Positions 10,843 to 21,880 of a DNA stretch of 64,000 nucleotides are shown here, piece by piece. The DNA lies in assembly GCF_001704415.2 (NCBI RefSeq), contig NC_030811.1, forward strand, positions 58,517,591 through 58,581,590. The letters are read 5' to 3'. Each line of letters starts with the position of its first letter. The first letter of the stretch is position 1. The stretch comes from Capra hircus. Lineage: Eukaryota; Chordata; Mammalia; Artiodactyla; Bovidae. Both the position numbers and the translations under genes were made by a program. Under the pieces are notes generated by a model. It was not told where the DNA came from. It saw nothing but the letters and a program-made list of their open reading frames with translations, and did no database searches.

Positions 10843-11796
10843 TTGCTCATAATTACCATGAAGTTGTCAACAGACTGGTTTCAAATAGGAAAAGGAGTGC
10901 GTCAAGGCTGTATATTGTCACCCTGCTTATTTAACTTATATGCAGAATACATCATGAGAAATGCTGGACTGGAAGAAACGCAAGCTGGAATCAAGAATTC
11001 CGGGAGAAATATCAATCACCTCAGATATGCAGATAACACCACCCTTATGGCAGAAAGTGAAGAGGAGCTAAAAAGCCTCTTGATAAAAGTGAAAGAGGAG
11101 AGTGAAAAAGCTGGCTTAAAGCTCAACATTCAGAAAACGAAGATCATGGCATCTGGTCCCATCACTTCATGGGAAATAGATGGGGAAACAGTAGAAACAG
11201 TGTCAGACTTTATTTTGGGGGGCTCCAAAATCACTGCAGATGGTGATTGCAGCCAGGAAATTAAAAGATGCTTACTTCTTGGAAGAAAAGTTATGACCAA
11301 CCTAGATAGCATATTCAAAAGCAGAGATATTACTTTGCTGACAAAGGTCTGTCTAGTCAAGGCTATGGTTTTTCCTGTGGTCATATATGGATGTGAGAGA
11401 TGGGCTGTGAAGAAGGCTGAGCACCGAAGAATTGATGCTTTTGAAGTGTGGTGTTGGAGAAGACTCTTGAGAGTCCCTTGGACTGCAAGGAGATCCAACC
11501 AGTCCATTCTGAAGGAGATCAGCCCTGGGATTTCTTTGGAAGGAATGATGCAAAAGCTGAAACTCCAGTACTTTGGCCACCTTATGCTAAGAGTTGACTC
11601 ATTGAAAAAGACTCTGATGCTGGGAGAGATTAGGGGCAGGAGGAGAAGGGGACGACAGAGGATGAGATGGCTGGATGGCATGACTGACTCGATGGATGTG
11701 AGTCTGAGTGAACTCCAGGAATTGGTGATGGACAGGGAGGCCTGGCATGCTGCGATTCATGGGGTCTCAAAGAGTCTGACATGCCTGAGCGACTGA
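10843..11796 (+). pseudogene. BovB ORF2 C-terminal half, one intact 317-codon frame
   Basis: This is the longest uninterrupted frame in the window. It starts at an upstream ATG outside BovB homology, then reads 'FQIGKGVRQGCILSPC' (RT motif B region) and motif C as 'YADN', where the second catalytic aspartate of YADD is changed to asparagine. It then covers the connector/C-terminal region ('KSRDITLLTK', 'DSMDVSLSELQELVMDRE') to the natural stop. RT motif A and the endonuclease are missing through 5' truncation, so it cannot be an active enzyme. I see no promoter or splice evidence for host use. Confidence 0.85.
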
Positions 11797-11812
11797 ACTA
11801 AACTGAAGTGAA
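10868..11812 (+). mobile_element. BovB 3' half, sense
   Basis: A 5'-truncated BovB starting within the RT palm and ending in 'ctgaactaaactgaagtgaa'. The target duplication is not clear: 'gttgtcaa' at the left and 'ctgtcaatg' at the right are only partly alike. Confidence 0.93.
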
Positions 11813-11856
11813 CTGTCAATGCAGATTAATCAGAAACAGCTTTTAAATGTATATTT

Positions 11857-12822
11857 AAAAATTTTTTTTAATTGAAAGAAATTGCTTAATAGAATTTTGT
11901 CATTTTCTGTCATACATCACCAAGAATCAGCCATAGAGACACCCATGTCCCCTCCCTCCTGAATCTCCCTCCCATATCCCTCTCCATCCCACCCTTCAGT
12001 CTGTTACAGAGTCTCTGTTTGAGTTTCCTGAGTCATACAGCAAATTCCCACTGGCTGTCTCTTTTATATATGGTATTATAAATTTCCATGTTACTCTCTC
12101 CGTATGTCTCCCCTTCCCCCTCTTCCCCTTACACCATGTTCATAGGTCTGTTCTCTATGTCAGTTTCTCCACTGCTGCCCTGAAAATAAATTCATCAGTG
12201 CCATCGTTTTAGATCCCGTATATATGTGTCAGTATATGAGATTTATATTTCTCTTTCTGACTTACTTCACTCTATATAATAGGCTCTAGTTTCGTCCACC
12301 TCATTAGAACTGATTCAAATGTGTTTCTTTTTGCAGCTGAGTAGTATTTCATTGTATATATGTACCACAGCTTCTTTATCCATTTATCTGTTGATGGACC
12401 TCTAGGTTGCTTCCATGTTCTAGCTATTGTAAATAGTGCTGCAATGAACAATGGGGTACATGTGTCCTTTTCAATTTTGGTTTCCTCAGGGTATATGCCA
12501 AGGAGTGGGATTGCTGGATCATATGATGGTTTTATTCCTAACTTGTTAAGGAATCTCCATACTGTTTTCCATAGTGGCTATATCAGTTTACATTCCCACC
12601 AGCAATGCAAGATGTTCCCTTTTCTCCACACCCTCTCCAGCATTTATTGTTTGTAGACTTTTTGATGATGGCCATTCTGATTGGTATGAAGTGGTATCTC
12701 ATTGTACTTTTGATTTGCCTTTCTCTAACAATGAGTGATGTTGAGCATCTTTTCACGTGCTTGTTAGCCATCTGTATGTCTTCTTTAGAGAAATGTCTCC
12801 TCAGGTCCCCTTCCCATGGTTA
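11857..12822 (-). mobile_element. 5'-truncated L1, antisense
   Basis: On the minus strand it carries the last part of L1 ORF2 and the 3' UTR. The frame at 12583-12771 reads L1 ORF2 residues such as 'WRGCGEKGTS' before a break. The tail lies at the left (T-rich, 11857-11870). A likely target duplication 'gtatattt' is at 11849-11856 and 12823-12830. Confidence 0.9.
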
Positions 12823-12839
12823 GTATATTTTTAATCTAA

Positions 12840-13428
12840 ATAAATACTGATGCATCCTTAAACTATCCGGTATTGCTATTTATCACTTCCAATATATTTT
12901 TTTCTATTTTTTTAAAGGAAGCATATAAGGCAGTAATCAGTTTATAGGGTAGGGTCTTCACTGGAGGATGAGGAAGTCTAGGGTGAGAAACATAACAGCC
13001 TGGCTTAGCACAATGATGGGGGCACCTGTGTCCTCCAGACAAGGAGGTGGGTGGGGGACCACCCTCCAGTCAATTGCAGAGGGAGAACTACTCCCCTGGT
13101 TTGACAGAGGGGTCCTTCTACCTGGCAGATGTGCTCTGCATGGAGAAAGGACTGGAGTGAACCAATTTAGTTGGGGCTAAAATGTTGATTTTTACTTTTT
13201 TCAGTATATTTGAAGCATTTCAAAATTGAAAGAGCTTTAAAGGTGCTATAACAGAAAGGCTCCAATTTTAAATAACAACTCAAAACTTCAAAAGCTAGTA
13301 ATAAACTTTATAAGCTAAGTGTAAGATCTCTATGAAGAAAGCCAGAACACCTAGCAAGAAGCTTAAAAGAAGATGGGCAAAATGAAATCTGAGGCTGAAG
13401 CCTGACATATAAAATAGTTGCTAATATT
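12840..13428. other. Unrecognised non-coding sequence
   Basis: No coding signal or familiar repeat is seen; 13000-13170 is somewhat richer in G and C than its surroundings. Confidence 0.5.
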
Positions 13429-13690
13429 TGTTGAGCAAACAGATAACAGACTCCGTTTATCAGGCACGAATTTATGCCAGACACCCCGCAAAGTGCTTCA
13501 TGCACATTGTCCCAGTTAATCCTCTAATGATCCAGCAAAGCATGGATTACCAGAATCCCTGTTTTACCTAAGAGGACACCATGGAAGACTGAGGTTCTCT
13601 GTTTAAGATCAGAGAACCAGGAAGTCCTGGTTTGTAGCTCAGGAATGCCTGGCTCCAGAACTAGGATCTTCACCCCACTGTAAAACCTGT
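13429..13690 (+). repeat. MIR SINE, nearly full length
   Basis: 'ttatgccagaca', 'ccagttaatcctctaatgat', 'ccctgttttacctaagagga' and 'ctggctccagaactaggat' follow the whole MIR order. It is one of the better preserved MIR copies here. Confidence 0.85.
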
Positions 13691-14014
13691 CTCATTTAAG
13701 TGGGGTGGAGTCCTGCCTCTTGACACCCTCATACTCCCTAGAAATAAGGAACTATATCTGCTAAGATAGGAAAACAGTACAGCTCTGTAAAAACTTGGTT
13801 GATTCAATGTTTGTTGTATTCTGTTCTGCGTCATCTAATTTTTTTTATTTTGAATTGCAGCCAGTGTCTTTGGTGCTAACCAGTGTAGGGGTGGCAGAAA
13901 GAAACAGGTGAAAGGATCTCAAAGGAAAGATGAGACAGCAGTAAAGGGAGGGTGCTCCATCCTCCTATAGGGACTGCTTCTGGGGCTAATCCTTGCAGGC
14001 TTTGTGGTTCAGTT

Positions 14015-14418
14015 GTGGGTTTGTTTGGTTTTTTTTACTTTATTTTGCTTTACAATACTGTATTGGTTTTGCCATACATTGACATGAATCAGCCACGGGT
14101 ATACATGAGCTCCCAATCCTGAACCCCCCTCCCACCTCCCACCTCATATCATCTCTCTGGATCATCCCCGTGCACCAGCCCCAAGCATCCTGTATCCTGT
14201 ATCGAACATAGACTAGCGATTCATTTCTTACCTGATAGTATACATGTTTCAATGCCATTCTCCCAAATCATCCCACCCTCTCCCTCTCCCACAGAGGCTA
14301 AAAGTCCGTTCTATACATCTGTGTCTCTTTTGCTGTCTTGCATAGAGGGTTATCATTACCATCTTTCTAAATTCCATATATATGTGTTAGTATACTCTAT
14401 TGGTGTTTTTCTTTCTGG
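14015..14418 (-). mobile_element. 5'-truncated L1 3' UTR, antisense
   Basis: Bovine-type L1 3' UTR on the minus strand ('ggttttgccatacattgaca', 'gaatcagccacgggtataca'). A 12-bp target duplication 'tgtggttcagtt' lies at 14003-14014 and 14419-14430, showing a standard target-primed insertion. Confidence 0.93.
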
Positions 14419-14461
14419 TGTGGTTCAGTTTTGTAAGTGATTTCCTGCCCCCAAAAGAGGG

Positions 14462-14660
14462 TATTCTCAGCACTCTGGAATCCAACTCCCTGAGATTCAA
14501 GTCTCATTTCTTCCTCTTGGTAGATGTATGAACTCAGGAAAGTTATTTGGCATCTCTGGACCTCAGTTTCTTTATCCTCATAAAAGACTTGTCAGGGCTA
14601 AATGAGGTATTGCATGAATAGTGTATGATTCAGAATTTAGCATATGATAAACCCAAATTA
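14462..14660 (+). repeat. MIR SINE relic
   Basis: The core 'ctctggacctcagtttcttt' with a following 'ggctaaatgaggtattgc' is the 3' half of MIR. A short CAT-rich run follows at 14668-14707. Confidence 0.8.
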
Positions 14661-15309
14661 TGTCTTACTCATCATCATCATTGTCATCATGGTCACATCA
14701 CCATCATTCTCTGAACCTAGCAGCCACCCCAAGAACCTCAGCTCCTAAGACTTCCTACTGCTCTGAACACATAGCCTCAACTTAACTGAGTTCCCTTCAG
14801 CGTGTGGCTACAATAGACCAGGGCCCTGGGAAATGCCCGCTCCATCAGGTTCTTGCTCCCAAGCCCAGGGCTGAGAATTGTTTGTAGAAGGCTGAATGAG
14901 AGACTGATGACTCAAGATAAGATAGGCAATCAGCTTGGACTCACCACTGCAGACTTCTGGTCTACTTATAAAATGAGTCTTGTCATTTATTTGACAGTCC
15001 CCAGGATTTCACACAAGGGGAGGGACAAATAAAGTCAAGCCCCCAGTGGAATGTTGCTGATAGCCTCAAGTGAGGAGTTGGGTGTTCTGGGGGCCCCCAA
15101 GCTTGGGCAGCCCCTCAGTTTCCTAGCCATCTTGAAGCCCACCGTTCATTTCAGCCAGTGTTTATAGAGTACCAACCATGAGAAGCAGGTCCAGGTGGTT
15201 TTCCTTTTTGAAGACCAGCAAAATATTTGCACTTCAAATGTATTTAATGTGGTTTCAAAAATTTAACTCAGAGCAGAAGTATCCCATCGGTATACCTCCA
15301 GCCACCAGC
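14661..15309. other. Unrecognised non-coding sequence
   Basis: Apart from the CAT-rich run near 14670-14710 nothing is recognised. Confidence 0.5.
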
Positions 15310-15480
15310 TGCCCTTTAGTCATCTGTTCCTTAAGTGGTTGGGAACACAGGCTTGGCCAGCAAAGATCTAAGTTCAGAGGCTGACTCGGCAGCTCTGAGC
15401 CCATTTTCTCCTCATTCTGCTACTAGTTTTGCAGGCTTGCGATAGTTAAATGAGATTGTGCATAAAGCATCCAGGAATGC
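15310..15480 (+). repeat. MIR SINE relic
   Basis: 'aacacaggcttggccagcaa', 'aggctgactcggcagctctg' and 'gttaaatgagattgtgcata' match diverged MIR in order. Confidence 0.65.
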
Positions 15481-15499
15481 ATGCACCTCATTAAATTAA

Positions 15500-16370
15500 T
15501 CCTAAAGAAAATAACTGGCAAAGCAGAGGATCCTCCAGCCACTTTATCTTCTTTATATAGAGTGTTTTTATGTATTAGGTCTCCTTAGAATTCAGATACG
15601 ACAGTCAGGGGAGGGAGGCGCCGTCCAGTCACGGCATATGGCAGGCCTGCCACGCCAGCGTATGGCCTGGGCCTTTGCAGGCTGCCTTATCTGTGAATGT
15701 CTTCCCCACCCACTTATGCTGCAGGTGTGGTTCACTTCATTTGGTATTCTCAGCACCTAAAACTAGGACCTGGCATTATGTGGTCACCTCAGTCTATATC
15801 TGCTGAAGGAGAGGTCAAAGAATGAGTGAAAGAAAACAGAAAACAGTGAGGAGGAAAAAAGTTATCCTGTTGTTCAACTGCAGCTTGATGCTTATTCTTC
15901 AAGATCCAGATCTTCTTCTCTTTTTAACTTTCCTGGCTCCCTCATCTTTTCCCTTTCTTCCCACCATGCCCCCATGTCTCTCCTCTCCCTCACTCCCATC
16001 TCTCCTTTTCCCAAGGTAGGTCTCCTTCCTCTTAGAAAATCTACAGAGGGAATGTAAATGAGATGGAATGCACTGGACATGGTTAACACAGCAGGGGTAA
16101 ATGCAATGCCCCCCAACCCCTGAGCCATTGCCAACGGGATCCGCTTGACTGTGGAATGGCTGGCTCTTCCTCATGCCAAAGGAGCAGAGTAGCAGAGTGG
16201 GACAAAAGAACATGCATCTGGATGCAAGCTTAGAAACAAAGGGTAGAGTCAACTCGCAGAGCACACTTCAGAAAGTTTAAAGGGAGAGAGAGAAGAGGTA
16301 TTACTATGGAGGCCCTGCTGTGACCACCCAGCGAGGCAGAGAGCGTGAACAGCATTTTTGTCCAATAAAA
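15500..16370. other. Mostly unrecognised; possible L2 tail at 15740-15830
   Basis: 'cagcacctaaaactaggacc' and 'aaagaatgagtgaa' resemble the end of L2. The pyrimidine-rich 15890-16015 has no familiar family. Confidence 0.45.
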
Positions 16371-16538
16371 TCGGTGCTTCTCAATGCTGTGTGCACAGGT
16401 GTTAGCTGGAGATTTTGTCAAAATTCAGATTCTGCTTTGGTAGATCTAGGGTTGGGCCTGAGACGCTGTACTTCTAACAAGCTCCCAAGTAATGCTAGTG
16501 CTCCTGGTCCAGGAATCAAACTTTGAGTACCAAAAGTC
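16371..16538 (+). mobile_element. MER5A-like hAT-Charlie MITE relic
   Basis: 'cttctcaatgctgtgtgcac', 'gttgggcctgagacgctgta', 'ttctaacaagctcccaagta' and 'cttctggtcc'-like end 'ctcctggtccaggaatcaaa' follow MER5A order, with a terminal-repeat-like end at 'actttgagtacca'. Non-autonomous and immobile. Confidence 0.75.
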
Positions 16539-18004
16539 TAATGCAAAAAGCCCTAAAAAGTTTTCCTGGCATGTTCTCTCTCATCTTTTTAAAGATGTAA
16601 CAGGCCACCCAATAGAAACTGAAAGGCTTTGAACAGCCTGGTATCCAAAGGGATTCTCTGGTCTCTCCCCGACCCTCTCTTCTTACAGCCTTTGCCTGGA
16701 CACTCCCCAACATAGGGCAGCCTCCTCCAGGCAGCCTAGGCTGAAGGGGGATTAGGAATTCCAAGAGCTCAATTTTAAACCTCTAGCTTGATCCCCAGAA
16801 CCACATATAGCTCCCGCAGCATAGATGAGGGCAGCCATAAAACGTTATCCTCAGGCTTCCTTCAAAGAACGCTTAAGCCATATGGAATTTAATTTCACTG
16901 TCTATTCTCCCTTCTAGATAGGTGATTTAAGAGCATGTTTGGAGATACTTCTGCCTCTTTTTGCCTTCCTTTACCCCAACACACACAACCGTAGACACTG
17001 AGCACTTGAGGAAATGATTATTTCCTTATTCTCAAAGTTTTTAACATAGTAGGTACTTGGTAAATGTTTGTTGAACTAATTAACAAAAGTCTTGACTTTT
17101 TTTTCACTACTTGAGCTAATCAAATTAGATTTTCTTAAGGCAGTCAAATTTCTTTTGCATGACAGCACAGGTTTTGTGAGCTTCAGTGGTTTTACTGAAG
17201 ATAACTGGCAAGGAGAAGAAAAGAAACAAAAACCGTGGTTCCTGGAACAAACTGTAATACTAGTTGCTCACAGTGTGAGGTGAACAGGATTGGATTAGCC
17301 TATTTAAAAGATCACAGAATTCAGAACTAGAAGATATCTTAGACATTGCCTAATCCTCAAATGACAAATTTCTGACAGGAAACAAGTCATTTCTCTCCAT
17401 TCCTGCGCATGTGGCAGACATCACTAATCAATCATGGTACTTTCCCTGATAAATGTAGATGCGACTTCAGAAACCTAAGGGTTTTTTGTTGTTGTTGTTA
17501 TTATTCATTTAAATGTAGGGCTTTAAATGTAATACTGGGTTTCTTCACCTGTCCACTGGTGAACCCTTATACTTCTTAGCATATCCATCTGAGCACCTGC
17601 TTTGTAGTTCTCTTATAAAACTGTACCCCCAGTGTCTCTTTGCCTTCACAAATCACGACTCAGGCTGAACAGTCTTGAGTTCAACAGAAGAGAGGCAGTA
17701 CACATATGCATGAGACAGGCTCACACTTCATTGTGCAGAGTATCATGAGGCCTGGGATTGCATCTTGCTCATTCATTCATTATTGATGAAATATTTATAA
17801 GACCAGGCACTGGTTTGACCTGTGTTCACCTCTGTATCATAAGCGCCTAAAATATGTGTTTATTCTTGCATAAATGATGGATGGATAGAAGAATAAATGC
17901 TTGAATAGTTACCTCTTATAGAATGAAGCCTGGTAGTCCTTAGCAAGGACACTCTTCTTCTACCTCTTGCTAAGGCTCAGAAAGATCATTTTCTTTCTTT
18001 CTTA
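16539..18004. other. Mostly unrecognised, with L2-like tails
   Basis: 'agtaggtacttggtaaatgt' near 17049 and 'ataagcgcctaaaatatgtg' near 17838 look like L2 3' ends. 17495-17520 has a short (TTG)n run. No coding signal. Confidence 0.5.
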
Positions 18005-18223
18005 ATTAATTAATTTATTATGATTGGAGGCTAATTACTTTATAATATTGTAGTGGTTTTTGCCATACACTGACATGAATCAACCATGGGTGTACATGTG
18101 TCCCCCATCCTGAAACCCCCTCCCACCTCCTTCCCCATCCCATCCTTCTGGGTTGTTCCAGTGCACTCGCTTTGAGTGCCCTGTTTCATGTATGGGACTG
18201 GTCATCTATTTCACATATGGTAA
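18005..18223 (-). mobile_element. L1 3' UTR, antisense, part 1
   Basis: Bovine-type L1 3' UTR beginning at a TTAA-rich tail; 'gccatacactgacatgaatc' is diagnostic. It is cut after 'cacatatggtaa', where a BovB begins; the L1 resumes at 18879. Confidence 0.9.
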
Positions 18224-18878
18224 TCACTTCATGGGAAATAGATGGGGAAACAGTAGAAACAGTGTCGGTCTTTATTTTGGGGGGCTCCAAAATCACTGCA
18301 GATGGTGACTGCAGCATGAAATTAAAAGACACTTACTCCTTGGAAGAAAAGTTATGACCAACCTAGATAGCATATTCAAAAGCAGAGACATTACTTTGCT
18401 GACAAAGGTCTGTCTAGTCAAGGCTATGGTTTTTCCTGTGGTCATGTATGGATGTGAGAGTTGGACTGTGAAGAAGGCTGAGTGCCGAAGAATTGATGCA
18501 TTTGAACTGTGGTGTTGGAGAAGACTCTTGAGAGTCCCTTGGACTACAAGGAGATCCAACCAGTCCATTCTGAAGGAGATCAGCCCTGGGATTTCTTTGG
18601 AAGGAATGATGCTAAAGCTGAAACTCCAGTACTTTGGCCACCTCATGCGAAGAGTTGACTCATTGGAAAAGACTCTGATGCTGGGAGGGATTGGGGGCAG
18701 GAGGAGAAGGGGACAACAGAGGATGAGATGGTTGGATGGCAACACTGACTCGATGGATGTGAGTCTGAGTGAACTCCAGGAGTTGGTGATGGACAGGGAG
18801 GCCTGGCGTGCAGCGATTCATGGAGTCGCAAAGAGTCGGACATGACTGAGTGATTGACCTGAACTGAACTGAACTGAA
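18224..18878 (+). mobile_element. BovB 3' end, sense, inside L1
   Basis: A 655-bp 3' piece of BovB from within the RT C-terminal region to 'gaactgaactgaactgaa'. The L1 around it joins with at most two or three shared bases, so the usual target duplication of about 10 bp is missing. Confidence 0.93.
18238..18845 (+). pseudogene. BovB ORF2 C-terminal fragment, frameshifted
   Basis: Two frames: about 18172-18357 (residues like 'ETVSVFILGGSKITADGDCS') then 18354-18845, which reads through 'ARRSNQSILKEIS'-like sequence to 'DREAWRAAIHGVAKSRT' and the stop. A small deletion near 18315 causes the shift. No catalytic RT motif is present. Confidence 0.85.
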
Positions 18879-19470
18879 TATACATGTTTCAGTGTTATTC
18901 TCTCAAGTCATCCCACCCTCGCCTTCTTCCACAGAGTCCAAAGTCCATTCTATATATCTGTGTCTCTTTTTGCTGCCTCACATACAAGGTCATCATTCCT
19001 ATCTTTCTAAATTCCATATATATCAGTTAATGTACCGTATTGGTGTTTTTCTTTCTGGCTTACTTCACTCTGTGTAATAGGTTCCAGTTTCATCCACCTC
19101 ATTAGAACTGATTCAAATGCATTCTTTTTAATAGCTGAGTAATATTCCGCTGTGTATATGTACCACAGCTTTCTTATCCATTCGTCTGCTGATGGGCATC
19201 TAGGTTGCTTCCATGTCTTAGCTATTATAAACAGTGCTGTGATGAACATTGGGGTACATGTGTCTCTTTCAAATCTGGTTTCCTTGATGCCCAGCAGTAG
19301 GATTGCTGGGTCATAAGGCAGTTCTATTTCCAGTTTTTTAAGGAATCTCCACATTGTTCTCCATAGTGGCTGTACTAGTTTGCATTCCCACCAACAGTAT
19401 AAGAGGGTTCCCTTTTCTCCACACCCTCTCCAGAGGGTGGAGCCATTCTTTTGGATCGCAGCCATTCTTT
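18879..19470 (-). mobile_element. L1 ORF2 C-terminus and 3' UTR, antisense, part 2
   Basis: Continuation of 18005-18223 to a 5' truncation near 19470. On the minus strand the frame at 19007-19470 reads the ORF2 C-terminal region: 'CWWECKLVQPLWRTMWRFLK', 'ELPYDPAILLLGI', 'DTCTPMFITALFIIAKTWKQ', 'WYIYTAEYYSAIKKN'. It is a fairly young L1 by that preservation. Confidence 0.9.
19007..19470 (-). pseudogene. L1 ORF2 C-terminal frame, about 150 codons open
   Basis: Uninterrupted C-terminal L1 ORF2 residues, with the Cys-containing region ('CWWEC') and the tail 'EVSQKEKHQYGTLTDIYGI'. RT and endonuclease domains are absent through 5' truncation. The open frame runs past the L1 edge to 19549 by chance. 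Confidence 0.85.
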
Positions 19471-19650
19471 TTCTATACTGAGCACACTCTACACACAGCC
19501 TCACATGCAAGGAGTCCCCAAGGGCAGCACTCACTTGGTCCGGAGGCACTTCTAAATGTGTTGTAATCTGTGCCTACTAGACTCCATTCAGTCAACTAGA
19601 TTGTATCTGTAGATGGAACTGGTCTAGGTTCTGTCCTTTACTATTTATGT

Positions 19651-19850
19651 AAAATGCTATCTTAGATCTTCTACATAAACATCTTGTTTAATCTCCGGCA
19701 CAGTTGGACAAGGCAGTTATCATGAGTCTATTTTATAGTGGAGGAAATGGAGGCTCAGAAAGGCCATTTGATTTGCTCAGGCTGACAGAGTTGCAGAGCA
19801 GACTGTGAGCTTGTCTGCCTGACTCACAAGTCTGAGCTTTTGCAAAGGGG
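19651..19850 (+). repeat. MIR SINE relic
   Basis: 'tgtttaatctccggcacagt', 'ttttatagtggaggaaatgg', 'aggctcagaaaggccatttg' and 'tctgcctgactcacaagtct' are in MIR order. Confidence 0.8.
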
Positions 19851-20905
19851 GCTATGGCTAGTTGGTGTCACAGAACTCATGGAAAACTGACCAGTTGTAC
19901 CAAGAAGGCAAGGATTTCTGCATTTGTGATCATCTGCTTACATAAGGAGTGATTCTCCCCACAGCTGGTGAGGAGGGGCCTGGCCTTTGCTGCCCCTGTT
20001 TGTCCATTGTTGCTGGATGTCTCTAAGTCCTCCAGAGCGGAAAGGCTAGGCTGGTCAATCCTGCATAAAGGGACGGTAGAGGGAGGGGCTCCTTTCAGGT
20101 ATTACCCAATTAAGGATTTACTGAGGATAAAAAAAAGAGCAAGAGCAGGTTTGTGCCCCATTTTTACCCGCCTGCCCCACCCCAGCCGTCAGTGCCAGAG
20201 GCAGCAGCTGCAGTCTGGGAATGAACCCAGGCACTGCTTGTCACCTCACGGCCCTGGAACACCCCCCAGGCCTTGGCTGCCTGGACTCTCAGCTAAAGCT
20301 TGGGGGCACTGGGAAAGCCCCACTTTGTGTAATTGTTTAATTATCATGTCAATGTAGATTCATTAGTATGGCAGCTGTCATTGCAAATAGGGGAGGTGGG
20401 GGCTCCCAGAGCCCCTAGGGTCAGCCTAATTGATGTAGTGAACAGAATACTGTATTTACTCAACAATGGTTTGGGTTTCCCTTCTGACCTGGGAAGGGCA
20501 TCAGTGCTTACCGGGAATCAATAGCAGCTGAATTTTCATCCACAGAGATGGGACTCTCTCTCTCATATGCATGGGCTTATCCCCTCCAGGCTCTTCCTGA
20601 GGATAGACAGGCATCCCCACTGCATTGAGAGGCTGCAGTCTTTCACTTCTCCCAGGTCAGAAGAGATGTGGGTGCGAGTGGTAGAATTACATTCTTCCCT
20701 TAACAGAACTGTTGACTAGGTTCTATTTAATTTTGATTTCCACAAAGATCTGACTAGGTCACATTTACCTCTGCAGCCCTCCCAGCTAGTTCATGGTATA
20801 GAACAGCCTAATGTTTAAAAAATGTTTGTAGAATGAGTAATAACTTGCTTTTATTGAATACTGACTGTGATAGGCACTGCCCCAAGATTTTACAGTTAAT
20901 ATAGC
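19851..20905. other. Unrecognised, partly conserved-looking sequence
   Basis: No gene seen. 20325-20530 is annotated as a regulatory candidate. An L2-like tail sits near 20770-20840, and a MIR head near 20845-20900 is interrupted by the next SINE. Confidence 0.45.
20325..20530. promoter_or_regulatory. Candidate conserved non-coding element
   Basis: No repeat homology, with densely packed homeodomain-type cores ('taattgtttaattatc' at 20330-20345, 'cctaattgatg' near 20425), an octamer/C/EBP-like 'attgcaaat' near 20380 and a SOX-like 'acaatgg' at 20463-20469. This texture is typical of developmental enhancers, but conservation cannot be seen from one sequence. Confidence 0.3.
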
Positions 20906-21115
20906 AGGCTTCCTAGGTAGCTCAGCAGTGAAGAATCCACCGCCAACGCAATAGATGTGGGTTTAATCCCTGGGTCGGGAAGATCCCCTGAAAGAGGAAA
21001 TGGCAACTCACTTCCGTGTTCTTGCCTGGAAAATCCCATGGACAGAGGTGCCAGGCAGGCTACATTCCATGGGCTCTCAAAGAGTCAGACATGACTTAGC
21101 GACTAAACAATAGCA
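20906..21115 (+). mobile_element. Bov-tA SINE, sense
   Basis: tRNA-like head ('ggcttcctaggtagctcagc', B-box-like 'gggtttaatccc' near 20958), then the BovA part ('tgcctggaaaatcccatgga', 'gtcagacatgacttagcgac') and a CAA-rich tail. It interrupts a MIR whose body resumes at about 21125. Confidence 0.93.
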
Positions 21116-21164
21116 ACAACAAATCAACTTGTAATTCTCACAGTAACCCTCTGGGAAGCACTGT

Positions 21165-21505
21165 TCTTGCTATTTATTGCTGTGTAACTATTATAACTTC
21201 CTGTAGTGGCTGAAAACAACAATTTGTTGCTATTATATCTCATGAGTCCATGAACCAGGTATTTGGACAAGGTACAGAAGGGAAGACTTACCTCTGCTCC
21301 ATAATGTCAAGGCTTCAGGGTAACTCCAAGTCTTGGGGGTATTACAGCTAGAGGCTGTCTGAGTCTCTCTCTCTCTCTCCCCCAAATCCACAGCATCTTT
21401 AAGTGGCTAGCCTGGGCTTTCTCACAGCACAGCAGCCTCTTCTGTGGCAGTTTGGGCTGCATGAGGCCAAAGCAGAACTTGACAATCCTCTTAAAGACTA
21501 AGCTT
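21165..21505 (+). repeat. Ancient repeat, part 1 (family uncertain)
   Basis: 'ttattgctgtgtaactatta' and 'gtggctgaaaacaacaattt' start a common old mammalian repeat; it breaks at 21505 where a SINE is inserted and seems to go on at 21735-21880. Confidence 0.5.
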
Positions 21506-21507
21506 GG

Positions 21508-21725
21508 GGCATTTCCCTGGTGGTCCAGTGGTTAAGAATCCACCTTACAAGGCAGGAGACACAGGTTCAATCCCCGGTCAGGGAACTAAGATCCCACTAA
21601 GCATGTACGCCACAGCAACTGAGTCTATATAGCTAGAAAGTAAGTGCACCATAGTGAAAGACCCCTATGTGACGCAACAAAGACCTGCGTGCCACAACTG
21701 GGCTGAAGCAGCCAAATAAATAAGT
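21508..21725 (+). mobile_element. CHR-type tRNA-derived SINE, sense
   Basis: 'gcatttccctggtggtccag' (A-box region), 'ggttcaatccccggtca' (B box) and the body 'agcatgtacgccacagcaac' identify a cetartiodactyl CHR-type SINE with an AAATAAATAAG-type tail. RNA polymerase III internal promoter boxes are still readable. Confidence 0.9.
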
Positions 21726-21734
21726 AAATAAAGA

Positions 21735-21880
21735 GCCTGGAACTGGCATATGACACTTTACTAGACCTTATTGGTCAAAATAATCACAAGCCTGCCCAGA
21801 TTTAAGAAGAGGAGAAATAGGTGGCAGCTCTTGAGTAGAAAAGTATTAAAGACTTTGCAGCCATCTCCAATGCACCATAG
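21735..21880 (+). repeat. Ancient repeat, part 2
   Basis: 'cttattggtcaaaataatca' and the following bases fit the end of the element begun at 21165, beyond the inserted SINE. Confidence 0.45.

Noticed and set aside
11130..11681. 183-codon minus-strand frame across BovB
   Set aside because: Shadow of the sense BovB ORF2; the same shadow recurs at 18293-18745, 26027-26323, 43607-44149 and 51724-52107.
19433..19470. Repeated 'agccattctttt' at the L1 5' edge, first thought to be a target duplication
   Set aside because: The minus-strand translation there fits diverged L1 ORF2 ('WRGCGEKGT' preceded by matching residues), so it is part of the L1.
21508..21580. Possible tRNA gene from readable A and B boxes
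   Set aside because: It is the tRNA-derived head of a CHR-type SINE and lacks a full cloverleaf.
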